Of a DNA stretch of 12,376 bases, positions 1 through 7,196 are shown piece after piece (the stretch's first letter is position 1; the number at the start of each line of letters is the position of its first letter). The notes under the pieces were generated by a model. It was given only the letters and a program-made list of their open reading frames with translations, had not been told where the DNA came from and made no database searches. This DNA comes from Tissierellales bacterium (GTDB lineage Bacteria; Bacillota_A; Clostridia; Tissierellales; JASKZW01): positions 1 to 12,376 of the forward strand of contig JASKZW010000127.1 of NCBI GenBank assembly GCA_030147425.1, written 5' to 3'. Made by a program: the position numbers and the translations under genes.

Positions 1-1
1 T

Positions 2-403
2 AATAATTTTCTAAGCTATGAAAATAAAGTTCTTCTTGAAGAAAACTTAAAATTACAAGAGGAGAACTTAAAAAATAAAACTAAAATTTTTAATGACTAC
101 AGGTTTATTTTTTCTGAAATTACAAGTTTCTCACCTAAATATGTTAATGAACTTTTGGAGAAACTATCTAGAACAAGGCAGACTATAGTCTTTGTATTTT
201 CTGAGTCAAATGAAACAAATATTTATTCTTATATTTTAAAATTTAGTAAAGATATTGAAATTAATATAAGTCATTTAGAGTTTTTAAAGGATTCTAGTGA
301 AAGTTTTCATATACAGAGTAAAAATGTTTACGGAACTATAAGGGATAGAAACTTAAAGCTGATAAAAGATAAAATTATAAGCAATATTATAAAAAAATTA
401 TAG
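2..403 (+). CDS. Hypothetical protein, 3' part (gene enters from left edge)
   Basis: The frame is open from the first bases of the window to a TAG at 401-403, giving the last 133 residues of a longer protein. I do not recognise the family. The first 30 or so visible residues are rich in Glu, Lys, Leu and Asn with leucines at regular spacing (LLEENLKLQEENLKNK), which looks like a coiled coil. The rest is a mixed alpha/beta segment including a hydrophobic strand (TIVFVF) and a Lys/Ile-rich tail (IISNIIKKL). No signal peptide or membrane helix is visible in this part. A TTG at 155 could serve as a start, but the open frame upstream and lack of a ribosome binding site there argue that it is internal. 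It converges on the usp gene and its stop codon lies in the shared terminator stem. Confidence 0.6.
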   Translation, partial: NNFLSYENKVLLEENLKLQEENLKNKTKIFNDYRFIFSEITSFSPKYVNELLEKLSRTRQTIVFVFSESNETNIYSYILKFSKDIEINISHLEFLKDSSESFHIQSKNVYGTIRDRNLKLIKDKIISNIIKKL

Positions 404-426
404 TAGCTTTTCGAAGCTACTATAAT
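391..426 (-). terminator. Intrinsic terminator shared by convergent genes
   Basis: A stem of 13 bp (397-409 with 414-426) closes on a TTCG tetraloop at 410-413. Read on the minus strand it is followed by a run of seven T (complement of 391-397), so it is a good terminator for the usp gene. On the plus strand the T-run is missing, so termination there is less certain. Both flanking stop codons (TAG at 401-403 plus strand, TAG at 422-420 minus strand) are inside the stem. Confidence 0.85.
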
Positions 427-791
427 AATACAAACTCTACATTAGGAAGTGCTTTTTTTAAACTTGAGACTATGTTTTTCCCCTTTTTGCTTTCCTTTGG
501 CTTCCCTATTACAATCTTGTTAATCTTATGATCCTTAGCAAAATTTTCGATAGTCTTAACCATATCATTAGATTTAAGTACAGTTAGATTAGCCCCTGAG
601 TTTTTTGAAACTCCAAATAAGTATTCCAAGGCTTCTCCATCTGTTTTTTGATTTAAAAACCTTTCTCCTTCCTCAACAACATGTATAACATATAAGTTTC
701 CATTATTTTTAACTAAATCTGATCCATTTAGTATTAATCTCTCGCAAGTTTTTTGTTGAGTAACACATACTAAAACATTATCTATATTCAT
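420..791 (-). CDS. Universal stress protein family, KdpD-type Usp domain
   Basis: A 123-residue single-domain protein. It starts with a short beta strand (DNVLVCVTQQ), has a second core strand (NLYVIHVVEEG) and the segment GEALEYLFGVSKNSGA, then a short Asp-Met-Val-Lys-Thr-Ile helix and the strand NKIVIGKPKES. This order is that of the Usp domain found inside KdpD sensor kinases and in stand-alone relatives. Its biological role is unknown. The typical Usp ATP-binding glycine motif (G-x2-G-x9-G) is not obvious after IGKPKES, so I would not assume ATP binding. The ATG at 791 is preceded by AAGGGGG about nine bases upstream. It is a single-gene unit with its own promoter, separated from tRNA-Sec by a strong terminator, and ends in the convergent hairpin. 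Confidence 0.75.
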   Translation of the reverse strand: MNIDNVLVCVTQQKTCERLILNGSDLVKNNGNLYVIHVVEEGERFLNQKTDGEALEYLFGVSKNSGANLTVLKSNDMVKTIENFAKDHKINKIVIGKPKESKKGKNIVSSLKKALPNVEFVLL

Positions 792-825
792 ATATAAAGC
801 CCCCTTAAGAGTTTATGCCTCTTAT

Positions 826-834
826 ATTATAACA
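826..834 (-). promoter_or_regulatory. Extended -10 promoter of the usp gene
   Basis: On the minus strand the sequence reads TGTTATAAT, a perfect -10 hexamer (826-831) with the TG-N extension (832-834). The region expected for -35, around 849-856, is AT-rich and poor, as is common with extended -10 promoters. It is about 35 bases upstream of the start codon and downstream of the tRNA-Sec terminator. Confidence 0.65.
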
Positions 835-855
835 TAAGTACTTGAATTTTTACAT

Positions 856-885
856 AAAAAAACAAGTAGCTAACTAGCTACTTGT
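856..885 (-). terminator. Intrinsic terminator of tRNA-Sec
   Basis: On the minus strand an 11-bp perfect stem (885-875 with 872-862, two-base tip or equivalently 10 bp and a tetraloop) is followed by seven T (862-856). It starts 12 bases after the tRNA CCA end, so the tRNA is a monocistronic transcript. Confidence 0.92.
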
Positions 886-896
886 AGTATTTCATA

Positions 897-993
897 TGGC
901 GGGAGTATGTGAGAATCGAACTCACCTAAGAAGCTCCTAACCCCTTAAGCTGGTTTTGAAGACCAGTGAGCCCACCAGGACTCATCTACCCCC
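897..993 (-). tRNA. selC: tRNA-Sec (anticodon UCA)
   Basis: A 97-base tRNA gene including an encoded CCA (899-897). The anticodon TCA is at 959-957 in the loop CTTCAAA, closed by CTGGT/ACCAG. Features specific to bacterial tRNA-Sec are all visible: an 8-nt acceptor strand starting GGGGGTAG, facing ATACTCCC before discriminator G; a 6-bp D stem GAGTCC/GGGCTC with a 4-base loop TGGT; a long variable arm (stem TTAAGGGG with CTTCTTAG, including G-U pairs); and a T arm GTGAG-TTCGATT-CTCAC. The eighth acceptor pair is G-A and the fourth is G-U, otherwise pairing is complete. The RNA is charged with Ser by SerRS, converted by SelA and carried by SelB, all but SerRS encoded just upstream. Confidence 0.97.
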
Positions 994-1010
994 TTAATGA
1001 CACAATTATT

Positions 1011-1039
1011 ATTATATGATATTTAAGCACCTATGTCAA
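1011..1039 (-). promoter_or_regulatory. Consensus sigma-70/A promoter of tRNA-Sec
   Basis: On the minus strand TTGACA (1039-1034), exactly 17 bases, then TATAAT (1016-1011): both hexamers and the spacing match the consensus. Transcription would begin near 1004, about 11 bases before the tRNA 5' end. It lies in the 53-base gap after the response regulator gene, so the tRNA does not depend on the sel operon transcript. Confidence 0.93.
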
Positions 1040-1046
1040 CACTTAT

Positions 1047-1748
1047 TTAAACTTTATTTTTATCCTTAAAATAGTAGCCTTCTCCCCACTTTGTGTTAAT
1101 ATACTCCACATTTTTAGGATCTTTCTCAATTTTTTCCCTTAGTCGGCGGATATGAACATCTACTGTCCTCAAATCTCCAAAATATTCATACCCCCAAACC
1201 TTTTCTAATAACTCCTCCCTGGTAAAAACTTTACCAGGGTTTGAAATTAATATATATAAAAGATCAAATTCCCTTCCTGTTAAATCTATATCCTTATCCT
1301 TAAGTCTTACCTTTCTGCCTAATGTATTTATCTCAAAATCATCATAACTTATAACCTGAGTATTAGCTTCAGATTTTAAATTGTTAACCCTTCTTAAAAT
1401 TGCATTAATACGAGCCTTAAGCTCTAATATATTAAATGGCCGTGTTATATAATCATCTGCTCCATAATTTAAAGCTAGGACCTTACTCATAGGATCCTTT
1501 TCCTCTGTTAGGACTATTATGGGTATATCAGAGTTTTTTCTTATATTTTGGCATAGTGTAAGACCATTTCCATCTGGTAGGAGTAAATCTAATAGGATTA
1601 TATCATATTTTTCCTTATCTTTTACCCGATCCATAGATTCTTGAATAGATAAGACTTCATCTATATCATAGTCCTCTTCTTCCAAATTATATTTTAAATT
1701 TTCATTAAATTCCTGGTCCTTATTTATTAATAATATATTTACAGCCAT
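1047..1748 (-). CDS. OmpR/PhoB-family response regulator with atypical receiver
   Basis: A 233-residue DNA-binding response regulator: receiver domain at about residues 3-118 and winged-helix output domain at about 135-228. The phospho-acceptor Asp54 (in ILLDLLLPDGNG) and Thr81 (VLT) are present. However, the acidic pair after the first strand, usually DD(D/E), reads Asn9-Lys10-Asp11, and the conserved Lys of DYITKPF is Arg103 (DYITRPF). Mg binding and phosphorylation may therefore be altered; this is inference. The output domain has the usual LTGREFDLL, REELLEKVWGYEYFGD and TVDVHIRRLREKIE segments and is WalR/PhoB-like. No histidine kinase gene is adjacent. The ATG at 1748 has AGGTGG five bases upstream, and the gene begins 23 bases after selB, probably in the same transcript. 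Its targets cannot be read from the sequence. Confidence 0.9.
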   Translation of the reverse strand: MAVNILLINKDQEFNENLKYNLEEEDYDIDEVLSIQESMDRVKDKEKYDIILLDLLLPDGNGLTLCQNIRKNSDIPIIVLTEEKDPMSKVLALNYGADDYITRPFNILELKARINAILRRVNNLKSEANTQVISYDDFEINTLGRKVRLKDKDIDLTGREFDLLYILISNPGKVFTREELLEKVWGYEYFGDLRTVDVHIRRLREKIEKDPKNVEYINTKWGEGYYFKDKNKV

Positions 1749-1771
1749 TTAACCACCTCTTAGCTTAATCA

Positions 1772-3682
1772 CTAGCTAAATAATATTCTTTTATTTCCTT
1801 CTCTTTTTGTTAATTTAATTTCATCAAATTTTTCTAATAAAGCTATTGCTACTCTTCTGTTAGTTCCAAGTAAGTCCCTATATTCAGATACTTCTATACT
1901 AGTATTTTCATCTATATAGGCCTTTAATTCATCAATAGCTTTTTGATATAAGCCCTTTTCTATAAAAGTTTCATGATTGATTTTTATAATATCTCCTCTT
2001 GTAACCAAGGATAAAAATACTTCTTCTTTTTCCTTAACTGAACCATTGATATTCTCTAGAATTTCTTCCGGCCTTTCTAAATTAAAACCATTTTTATTTA
2101 TTCTATCCATGATATCAGTTAAAATTCTTTCCTGGTCATCTGTATACTCAACTTCAAAATCCTGTAAGGAAACATATTCATTATTTTTTTTGATTAGATT
2201 CTCTGATTCCATTTTATCAAAGAAGCTATCACTTACTCTAGAGTTTATATCATATAAGAACTGACTTCTTATCTCTTCCTTAGACTTACCTAATCTTAAA
2301 GGATAGTCTTTATGAAACTTCTCTAAATCCTTGTAGATTATATTTTTCATTTCATTATAGTTATCAATATGAAGAAGATAAGTATCCTTAGTCAATTCCT
2401 CTACCATCAATTTATTATCCTTCTCCAACTCTTTTATATCTTTTAAGATATTTTCTTCTAAAATACCTGTTCTTTTAGATAATTCCTTAACAGTTATAAA
2501 TTTCATTGGTTGGTCCAAAACAATCTTACTGATTACTTCCTTAGTATCACCCGTATCTTTTATTTCTAATTCTTTTATATCTTCTTCATTAAACCTTTGT
2601 TTTTTTGAAGGATTAGACTCGATTATATATCCTCCTCCTATAGTAAACATAGGTGAGTAGAATCTAAGTATAAATCTATCTCCTCTTTTAGCTACTATAG
2701 GCTCTTCAAGTCTCAACTGACAATATGCCTCGTCTCCAGCTTGTAAGGCCTCCTTGTCCAAAATAACCATCCTACAAAGAACTTCCTTGGCACCTATATA
2801 AAGCCTTACCCTAGTCCTATTCTCTATAATCCTGTCAACACTACCTAATAATTTTACCCTAGTGTCTAACATCATGGTATCCTTAGCTGAATCAACATAG
2901 GAAACTACCTGTCCCCTATCAATATCATCTTTCTTTACGCCTGATATATTTATAGCTACCCTTTGTCCTGCATAGGCCTCTTCTACATCATTATCGTGGA
3001 CCTGTAAGGATCTTATCCTTCCCTTTACATCTCCTGGAAATATTTGAACTTCTTCTCCCACTGAAAAAGTACCTGATAAAAGGGTTCCTGTTACTATTGT
3101 TCCAAAACCAGCTATGCTAAATACCCTGTCTATAGGAAGTCTAGGTGTGTCTGTTAAATCTTTTTTCTCTATATTTTCTGCTACATTTTGTATTTCCTCA
3201 ATAACCTCATCTATTCCTTCCCTTTCAACTGAAGAAACAGAATAAACTGGTTTGCCTTCTAAAAATGTTCCTTTTACTGATTCCTTAACATCTTCTTTTA
3301 CTAGTTCTAGCCATTCTTCATCTACCATGTCCGCCTTGGTTATTACAATAAAACCATCCTTCATATCTAAAAGATCTAGTATGGCTAAATGTTCTATAGT
3401 CTGAGGCATCATTCCTTCATCTGCTGCAACAACTAAAAGAACAATATCAATTCCTGAAACTCCTGCCAGCATGTTTTTTATAAACTTCTCATGCCCAGGA
3501 ACATCAATTATACCAGCCCTTCTTCCATTAGGTAGGTCAAAGTAACTAAAACCTAACTCTATAGATATACCTCTTTTTTGTTCTTCCTTAAGCCTATCTG
3601 TATTTCTACCAGTTATAGCCTTAATTAAAGTAGTTTTCCCATGATCTATATGACCTGCCGTACCTATAATAACATTGTTCAT
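1772..3682 (-). CDS. selB: Selenocysteine-specific elongation factor SelB
   Basis: A 636-residue translational GTPase that replaces EF-Tu for Sec-tRNA-Sec and reads UGA next to a SECIS hairpin. The GTPase domain (about 1-170) shows G1 [12 protein letters not shown] at 7-18, switch I GISIELGF at 38-45, G3 DVPGHE at 60-65 and G4 TKAD at 115-118. The EF-Tu-like beta-barrel domains follow ([15 protein letters not shown] and KRGDRFILR are typical). The last 250 or so residues are the winged-helix repeats that bind the mRNA hairpin (for example [20 protein letters not shown] near the C-terminus). Length matches the family. The ATG at 3682 lies one base after the selA stop, and its GAGGAG ribosome binding site is inside the end of selA, so translation is probably coupled. 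Confidence 0.97.
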   Translation of the reverse strand: MNNVIIGTAGHIDHGKTTLIKAITGRNTDRLKEEQKRGISIELGFSYFDLPNGRRAGIIDVPGHEKFIKNMLAGVSGIDIVLLVVAADEGMMPQTIEHLAILDLLDMKDGFIVITKADMVDEEWLELVKEDVKESVKGTFLEGKPVYSVSSVEREGIDEVIEEIQNVAENIEKKDLTDTPRLPIDRVFSIAGFGTIVTGTLLSGTFSVGEEVQIFPGDVKGRIRSLQVHDNDVEEAYAGQRVAINISGVKKDDIDRGQVVSYVDSAKDTMMLDTRVKLLGSVDRIIENRTRVRLYIGAKEVLCRMVILDKEALQAGDEAYCQLRLEEPIVAKRGDRFILRFYSPMFTIGGGYIIESNPSKKQRFNEEDIKELEIKDTGDTKEVISKIVLDQPMKFITVKELSKRTGILEENILKDIKELEKDNKLMVEELTKDTYLLHIDNYNEMKNIIYKDLEKFHKDYPLRLGKSKEEIRSQFLYDINSRVSDSFFDKMESENLIKKNNEYVSLQDFEVEYTDDQERILTDIMDRINKNGFNLERPEEILENINGSVKEKEEVFLSLVTRGDIIKINHETFIEKGLYQKAIDELKAYIDENTSIEVSEYRDLLGTNRRVAIALLEKFDEIKLTKREGNKRILFS

Positions 3683-3683
3683 T

Positions 3684-5105
3684 CTAACACTCCTCTATAT
3701 AAGATAATGCATAATCGATGCTTTCCACAACTAAGCTAAATTCATCCCTTCTAATAGTTCTTAAGTCAATAAAAATTGAATCTTTATATAAACGAGTAAT
3801 TAAAGGAACCCTAGCCAATCTTAATCCCTTATCAAACTTTGAAATACTAGAATCTTTTAAATCTATCTTTATACATTTACTCGCTAACTTTTCTAAAGGT
3901 AGGGAGCCTCCTCCAACTTCAGAATAATCATCTACTATAGTAAATTCTATCTTCTCTTTCTTTATATTAGTTTCCAATAAATTTAATAGTTCTTCTGCCT
4001 TAACTAATATCTCTTCTTCTGTTTGAGCTAACATATTTAATGTTGGAATTTTAGAAACAGGATCTTCATCTAAATAAGTCATAAGGGTTGCTTCTAAAGC
4101 AGATATAGTAAACTTATCTATTCTAAAGGCCCTTGTTAAAGGATTCTTCTTCATTTCATCTATATATTCCTTTTTACCTACTATTATACCTGCTTGAGGC
4201 CCTCCTAATAACTTGTCTCCACTAAAGGTTACCACATCTATACCATTTTTTATAGAATCCTGAACTGTTGGTTCATATTCTAAGCCATATTGGGATAGGT
4301 CAATTAAAACACCACTCCCCAAGTCCTCTATTATAGGAATATTATATTGGTTTTTTATTCCCTGTAATTCCTCTGCTTCTACTGCAGATGAAAATCCAAC
4401 TATCTTATAGTTGCTTGTGTGAACCTTTAATAAAGCCCCTGTATCTTCTGTAATAGCTCTCTCATAGTCTTCTAGGTGGGTCTTATTAGTAGTTCCTACC
4501 TCTACTAATCTTGCACCACTCTGCTCCATTACATCCGGTATTCTAAAGGCCCCTCCTATTTCTATCATTTCTCCTCTAGATACTATAACCTCCTTGTCCT
4601 TAGCCATTGTACTTAAAACAAGCATAACTGCTGCTGCGTTATTATTAACAACAATAGCACTTTCTGCTCCTGTTATACGGGTTATTATATATTCTAAGTG
4701 GTCATATCTTAGACCTCTTCCACCTGTGGCTAAATCAAACTCTAAGTTAGAATAATTAACAGCTACATCCCTTACATTATCCATTACCTCTTCACTTACT
4801 AGGGACCTACCTATATTTGTATGAATAACTACCCCAGTCCCATTTATAACTCTTTTTAACTTAAAGGAATTTTTATACTCTGATTTTTTTACTATTCTAT
4901 TATTTAGGGCAGATAGGTTTTTTCCTAAACTTTCTTCATTAAATCTACCTGCCTTTATTCCATTTCTTATATAATCTAGTTCTTCTCTTATACTTTCTAA
5001 GATAATTTCTCTGGGAATCCTATCTAATATTTCTTTAATATCCTCTTCCTCTAAAATTTCATCAACTTTTGGTATCATTTTAAATAATAGCTGCTTGTCT
5101 CCCAT
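3684..5105 (-). CDS. selA: L-seryl-tRNA(Sec) selenium transferase
   Basis: A 473-residue PLP enzyme, full length for the family, that converts Ser-tRNA-Sec through an aminoacrylyl intermediate to Sec-tRNA-Sec using selenophosphate. The N-terminal helical part (about 1-80, with PREIILESIREELD) precedes the RVINGTGVVIHTNIGRS segment at about 85-101 that is characteristic of SelA. The PLP lysine is Lys298 in TFSGDKLLGGPQAG, and the Asp-Leu-Gly-Ser-Gly stretch at 261-265 belongs to the cofactor site. The ATG at 5105 is preceded by AAAGGAGAG and starts 13 bases after the selD stop. The gene is the middle one of selD-selA-selB. Confidence 0.97.
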   Translation of the reverse strand: MGDKQLLFKMIPKVDEILEEEDIKEILDRIPREIILESIREELDYIRNGIKAGRFNEESLGKNLSALNNRIVKKSEYKNSFKLKRVINGTGVVIHTNIGRSLVSEEVMDNVRDVAVNYSNLEFDLATGGRGLRYDHLEYIITRITGAESAIVVNNNAAAVMLVLSTMAKDKEVIVSRGEMIEIGGAFRIPDVMEQSGARLVEVGTTNKTHLEDYERAITEDTGALLKVHTSNYKIVGFSSAVEAEELQGIKNQYNIPIIEDLGSGVLIDLSQYGLEYEPTVQDSIKNGIDVVTFSGDKLLGGPQAGIIVGKKEYIDEMKKNPLTRAFRIDKFTISALEATLMTYLDEDPVSKIPTLNMLAQTEEEILVKAEELLNLLETNIKKEKIEFTIVDDYSEVGGGSLPLEKLASKCIKIDLKDSSISKFDKGLRLARVPLITRLYKDSIFIDLRTIRRDEFSLVVESIDYALSYIEEC

Positions 5106-5118
5106 AAAACACTCTCCT

Positions 5119-6156
5119 TTAATATACTATTAAACTAGTTTCTTCTTTCTCTACAACTTCTCCAACTACTGCAAACTCTGTAGGTGTTGATTCTAAGTTT
5201 TTTAATAATTTATCTACTTGATCCTTCCTAACTGAAGCTAGTAAGCCTCCTGAAGTTTGTGGATCAAATAAAACATCCATTATATGTTCAGGTATATTTT
5301 CTGAAACTGACACCCTGTCACCTATATAGGCCATATTATCATAAGCCCCTTCTGGAACTAATCCCATTTGAGCATAGTCTACAGTACCTTCTATTATAGG
5401 CACCCTAGTGTGATCTATCTTTACAGTCACATTACTTCCTTCTGCCATTTCTAAGGCATGACCTAGTAATCCAAAACCCGTTATATCTGTTAAACTATGA
5501 ACTACTACATCATCCATAGCTTCCTTGGCATATTTATTCAAAGTTGCCATAGCATGAACTGTGTCATCATATTCTTTTTGGCTTGTTAGTCCTCCCTGTA
5601 TAGCAGAAGTCATTATCCCCATACCTATAGGTTTTGTTAAGACTAAAATATCACCTGGTTTAGCTGTACTATTAGCTAATATTTTATCTGGGTGTATAAA
5701 TCCAGATACTGATAAACCAAATTTTGGCTCATCATCTTCTACAGTATGTCCTCCAACAACTATTGCTCCAGCTTCTTCAACCTTACTGTATCCGCCCTTT
5801 AAAATTTCTACTAAAACATCAGGGTCCAAACAATTTGGAAAACAAACTATATTCATAGCTAGTTTCGGCTCTCCCCCCATAGCATAGACATCACTTAAGG
5901 AATTGGCAGCTGCTATTTGTCCAAAAACATAAGGATCGTCTACTACAGGTGTAAAAAAGTCTAAGGTTTGTATTAATCCTAGTTCATCATTTATCTTATA
6001 TATGGCAGCATCATCAGATGTTTCTAAGCCTACTAAAAGTCTGTCCTCTTCTGATTTTGGTAAATGGCACAAAACTTGTGCTAATATGTCTGGTCCGACT
6101 TTAGCTGCTCATCCTGAACTTTTTGTTAAATCTGTTAATTTTATATCTTTACTCAT
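5119..6156 (-). CDS. selD: Selenide, water dikinase (selenophosphate synthetase) with Sec at the active site
   Basis: Makes selenophosphate from selenide and ATP. The full gene is 345 residues when the in-frame TGA at 6111-6109 is read as Sec (residue 16). The N-terminus is then MSKDIKLTDLTKSSG-U-AAKVGPD, where U16 and Lys19 align with Cys17 and Lys20 of the E. coli enzyme. Downstream are the family motifs TSDDAAIY, QTLDFFTP, NSLSDVYAMGGEP, VGGHTVEDDEP, TDITGFGLLGH and FDPQTSGGL. The ATG at 6156 has an excellent TAGGAGGG site that overlaps the comEA stop codon. An annotation that treats TGA as a stop would start at an internal TTG (6072) and lose 28 residues including the catalytic ones. Whether the UGA is efficiently decoded is inferred from context (selA, selB and tRNA-Sec nearby). 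Confidence 0.96.
6067..6111 (-). promoter_or_regulatory. Sec UGA codon of selD and candidate bacterial SECIS hairpin
   Basis: The UGA is at 6111-6109. Downstream in the mRNA a 6-bp stem GCACAA/TTGTGC with a GTT loop (6081-6067) starts 27 bases after the UGA, putting its loop about 33 bases away, within the distance usual for bacterial SECIS elements, and the loop begins with G. An overlapping alternative hairpin (6105-6080) pairs GCTAA with TTAGC and GTC with GAC around a GGACCA loop, but its loop is closer (about 12 bases) than usual. Which one SelB binds cannot be decided by eye. Confidence 0.6.
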
Positions 6157-6167
6157 TTAAAACCCTC

Positions 6168-6767
6168 CTAATTAACTTCTATCAGATCTTTTAAATCCTC
6201 ATATTTCTTAGTTCCTATACCCGAAATCTCCATAATGTCTTCTTTTTTAGAAAATTTTTTCTCCTGCCTGTATTCTATAATTCTATTGGCAATAACGTCT
6301 CCTATACCGGGTAGAGACTTAAGTTCCTCCTTAGAACAAAGATTAATATTTATTTTTTCCCCATTATTTTCGCCTAAATCTTCCTGTCCCCTATCTTCTA
6401 TCTTTTCCATTTCCTCTGTAGTATAAATATATATTTTTTCCTCATCCTCTAATTTTTGAGCTAAATTTATATTCTTTAAACTAGCACCTTCTAATAAGCC
6501 ACCTGATTTTTCAATTGCATCAATTACCCTTTCCCCTTTTCTTAATCTAATAATTCCAGGATTTCTTACTGCCCCATCAAGGTGAATAATGATTTCATCA
6601 CTTTCTTCTATAGAAAACTCCTCTTCCTCAATAAAATCTCCATCGTCACTAGTAGCAAACTCTTTTGAAATAAATTTAAGATCTTCTGGCTTATTTTTAA
6701 AAACCCCTACTAACAAAAGACATACTATTATAAAAATTAATATAATCTTTTCTTTTTTAGTAAAAAT
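6168..6767 (-). CDS. comEA: ComEA-like protein (SLBB plus helix-hairpin-helix), probable ATT start
   Basis: ComEA is a membrane-anchored DNA receptor for transformation. Read from an ATT at 6767 the product is 199 residues: a basic tip (FTKKEK), a hydrophobic helix at about 8-22 (IILIFIIVCLLLVGVF), an acidic linker, an SLBB domain at about 58-118 (IIIHLDGAVRNPGIIRLRKG), and a C-terminal helix-hairpin-helix pair at about 138-199 (ININLCSKEELKSLPGIG and ISGIGTKKYEDL). No ATG or GTG is available in frame. The only conventional start is TTG at 6716, which would cut the membrane helix in half and has no ribosome binding site, while AAGGAGG lies 7 bases before the ATT. The family assignment is firm; the start is an inference. 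The stop codon TAG overlaps the selD ribosome binding site, so comEA and selD are likely co-translated. Confidence 0.85.
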   Translation of the reverse strand: MFTKKEKIILIFIIVCLLLVGVFKNKPEDLKFISKEFATSDDGDFIEEEEFSIEESDEIIIHLDGAVRNPGIIRLRKGERVIDAIEKSGGLLEGASLKNINLAQKLEDEEKIYIYTTEEMEKIEDRGQEDLGENNGEKININLCSKEELKSLPGIGDVIANRIIEYRQEKKFSKKEDIMEISGIGTKKYEDLKDLIEVN

Positions 6768-6774
6768 TTTTATT

Positions 6775-6781
6775 CCTCCTT
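6775..6781 (-). promoter_or_regulatory. Ribosome binding site that places the comEA start
   Basis: AAGGAGG on the minus strand at 6781-6775. Seven bases separate it from the in-frame ATT at 6767-6765. The nearest in-frame conventional start, TTG at 6716, is 58 bases away. Confidence 0.75.
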
Positions 6782-6784
6782 AAA

Positions 6785-6817
6785 TTTATTTAAAAAGGTC
6801 ACTCCTAGAGTGACCTT
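6785..6817 (-). terminator. Intrinsic terminator after ridA
   Basis: A perfect 10-bp stem AAGGTCACTC/GAGTGACCTT (6817-6808 with 6804-6795) with a three-base loop, followed on the minus strand by TTTTAAAT. The ridA stop codon (6818-6816) overlaps the first stem bases. The comEA ribosome binding site begins only 14 bases after the stem, which leaves no room for a separate promoter. Confidence 0.85.
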
Positions 6818-7196
6818 ATTTTATGGCTATTGCTTCTATTTCTATTCTACCATCTTTTGGTAATCTAGCTACTTGTACGCAGGATCTTGCTGGCTTATGG
6901 TCTTTAAAGTACTCTGCATATACTTCATTTATTTTAGGAAAATCATCCATATTAGTAATAAATATCGTAAGCTTTAAGGCCTTATCTAAGCTTGAACCTG
7001 CTTCTTCTAAAACTGCCTTTACATTTTCTAAGCATAATCTAGTTTCTTCTTTTATATCATTAGTAATAAGTTCACCAGTTTCTGGATTTATTGGTAATTG
7101 ACCTGAAGTAAAAACTAAATTGTCTATACTAACCCCTTGTGAATATGGACCAACTGCTCCTGGTGCTTTTTCTGTATAAATAGTTTTAATTGACAT
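6816..7196 (-). CDS. ridA: RidA family reactive imine/enamine deaminase
   Basis: A 126-residue protein of the YjgF/YER057c/UK114 family, full length. RidA hydrolyses reactive 2-aminoacrylate and related enamines released by PLP enzymes and acts as a trimer. Visible signature parts are APGAVGPYSQG at about 11-21, FTSGQLPINPETGEL at 29-43, and the catalytic arginine Arg104 in ARSCVQVARLPKDGRIEIEAIA, with the conserved Glu at 120. The ATG at 7196 has GGAGGAG closely upstream and overlaps the 3' end of rsfS by 11 bases, so translation is coupled. It is the last gene before a terminator. Confidence 0.95.
   Translation of the reverse strand: MSIKTIYTEKAPGAVGPYSQGVSIDNLVFTSGQLPINPETGELITNDIKEETRLCLENVKAVLEEAGSSLDKALKLTIFITNMDDFPKINEVYAEYFKDHKPARSCVQVARLPKDGRIEIEAIAIK

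Noticed and set aside
5561..5887. Open frame of 108 codons on the plus strand inside selD
   Set aside because: Antisense to the highly conserved SelD core, no ribosome binding site, composition typical of a shadow frame. The same holds for the other plus-strand frames between 1977 and 11433.
6080..6105. Hairpin GCTAA/TTAGC with GTC/GAC as the SECIS
   Set aside because: Kept only as an alternative: its loop is about 12 bases after the UGA, closer than usual, whereas the 6081-6067 hairpin fits the distance.
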